Source: Bacteroidota bacterium
GTDB taxonomy: Bacteria > Bacteroidota > Bacteroidia > B-17B0 > Aurantibacillaceae
DNA: 64,000 bases
Assembly: GCA_947450025.1 (NCBI GenBank)
Contig: CANFTW010000010.1
Span: 62,001 to 126,000 of the forward strand
Direction: 5' to 3'
The notes beneath the pieces were generated by a model. The model ran no database searches. It was not told where the DNA came from and was given only the letters and a program-made list of their open reading frames with translations. Both the position numbers and the translations under genes were made by a program. Shown one piece after another: positions 63,838 to 64,000 of this stretch (positions within the stretch are counted from its first letter, which is position 1; each line of letters begins with the position of its first letter).

Positions 63838-64000
63838 GTACAAAAATTAAAGACGTTTTAAAAGGAAACTTAATCGATCAAACAGTTAATGTAAAGGGCT
63901 GGGTTCGTACATTTCGTAACAACTCATTTATTGCTATCAATGATGGCTCTAGCATCAATAATATTCAAGCAGTCGTAAATTTTGAAAATACAAATCCTGA
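63838..64000 (+). CDS. asnS: Asparagine-tRNA ligase, N-terminal fragment (cut by window end)
   Basis: The ATG at 63838 opens a reading frame running off the window: [20 protein letters not shown] and [20 protein letters not shown] form the N-terminal OB-fold anticodon-binding domain of class IIb asparaginyl-tRNA synthetase. VKGWVRTFR is the typical entry strand. AspS shares this fold, but the sequence [14 protein letters not shown] favours AsnS. Only about 54 residues are visible. Confidence 0.85.

Overview
This window is a contiguous chromosomal segment of an AT-rich member of the Bacteroidota. Three things support that. Secreted proteins end in type-IX-secretion (T9SS) sorting domains. The clearest promoters fit the Bacteroidota pattern TTTG-N19-TAnnTTTG. 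Most starts lack Shine-Dalgarno sequences and instead follow A-rich leaders. I cannot name the genus; a flavobacterial or sphingobacterial relative fits. I see no insertion sequence, prophage, CRISPR array or rRNA gene.

Positions 1-13.95 kb (+ strand) are the distal part of a surface-polysaccharide locus. It holds three glycosyltransferases (the first cut by the window edge), a FkbM-type methyltransferase and a complete FnlA/FnlB/FnlC set predicted to make UDP-N-acetyl-L-fucosamine. These are followed by a WecG/TagA-type transferase, a fused glutaminase/N-acetyl-sugar amidotransferase, an initiating sugar-phosphate transferase, a Wza-like export lipoprotein and a Wzc-like tyrosine autokinase with a Gly-Tyr tail. 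Together they suggest a capsule or exopolysaccharide containing L-FucNAc, perhaps converted to its acetamidino form (FucNAm). Flippase and polymerase genes are not seen and presumably lie upstream. A strong bidirectional terminator closes the locus.

Positions 14-38.4 kb are mixed housekeeping and envelope genes. They include an OmpA-family protein with a duplicated leader, two tandem paralogous outer-membrane barrels, a fused isobutyryl-CoA mutase (IcmF), an M16 peptidase, a CoaD-like adenylyltransferase, a T9SS-exported subtilase, purB and a glycosyltransferase. A GC-rich element able to fold as a three-way junction follows. Next come an MBOAT plus two SGNH hydrolases (probable glycan O-acylation), trigger factor, and a tightly overlapping three-gene cassette: a KAS III-like enzyme, an unknown 133-residue protein and a BtrH-like acyltransferase. 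The cassette looks like a small acyl-transfer pathway and is the best candidate here for an undescribed system.

Positions 38.5-52 kb (- strand) carry the ancient transcription/translation cluster, read as trnT-trnY-trnG-trnT-tuf-trnW-secE-nusG-rplK-rplA-rplJ-rplL-rpoB-rpoC. It has a near-ideal promoter, two identical boxA-like elements, a structured rplK leader, and hairpins after tuf and between rplL/rpoB and rpoB/rpoC. A strong terminator ends it.

Positions 52-64 kb hold two divergent peroxiredoxins, rnhB, an O-methyltransferase, an exported alpha/beta hydrolase and a GIN-domain/beta-barrel protein. They also hold asd, a large repetitive lamin-tail surface protein, a ComF-type phosphoribosyltransferase, a NifU-like iron-sulfur protein and the 5' end of asnS.
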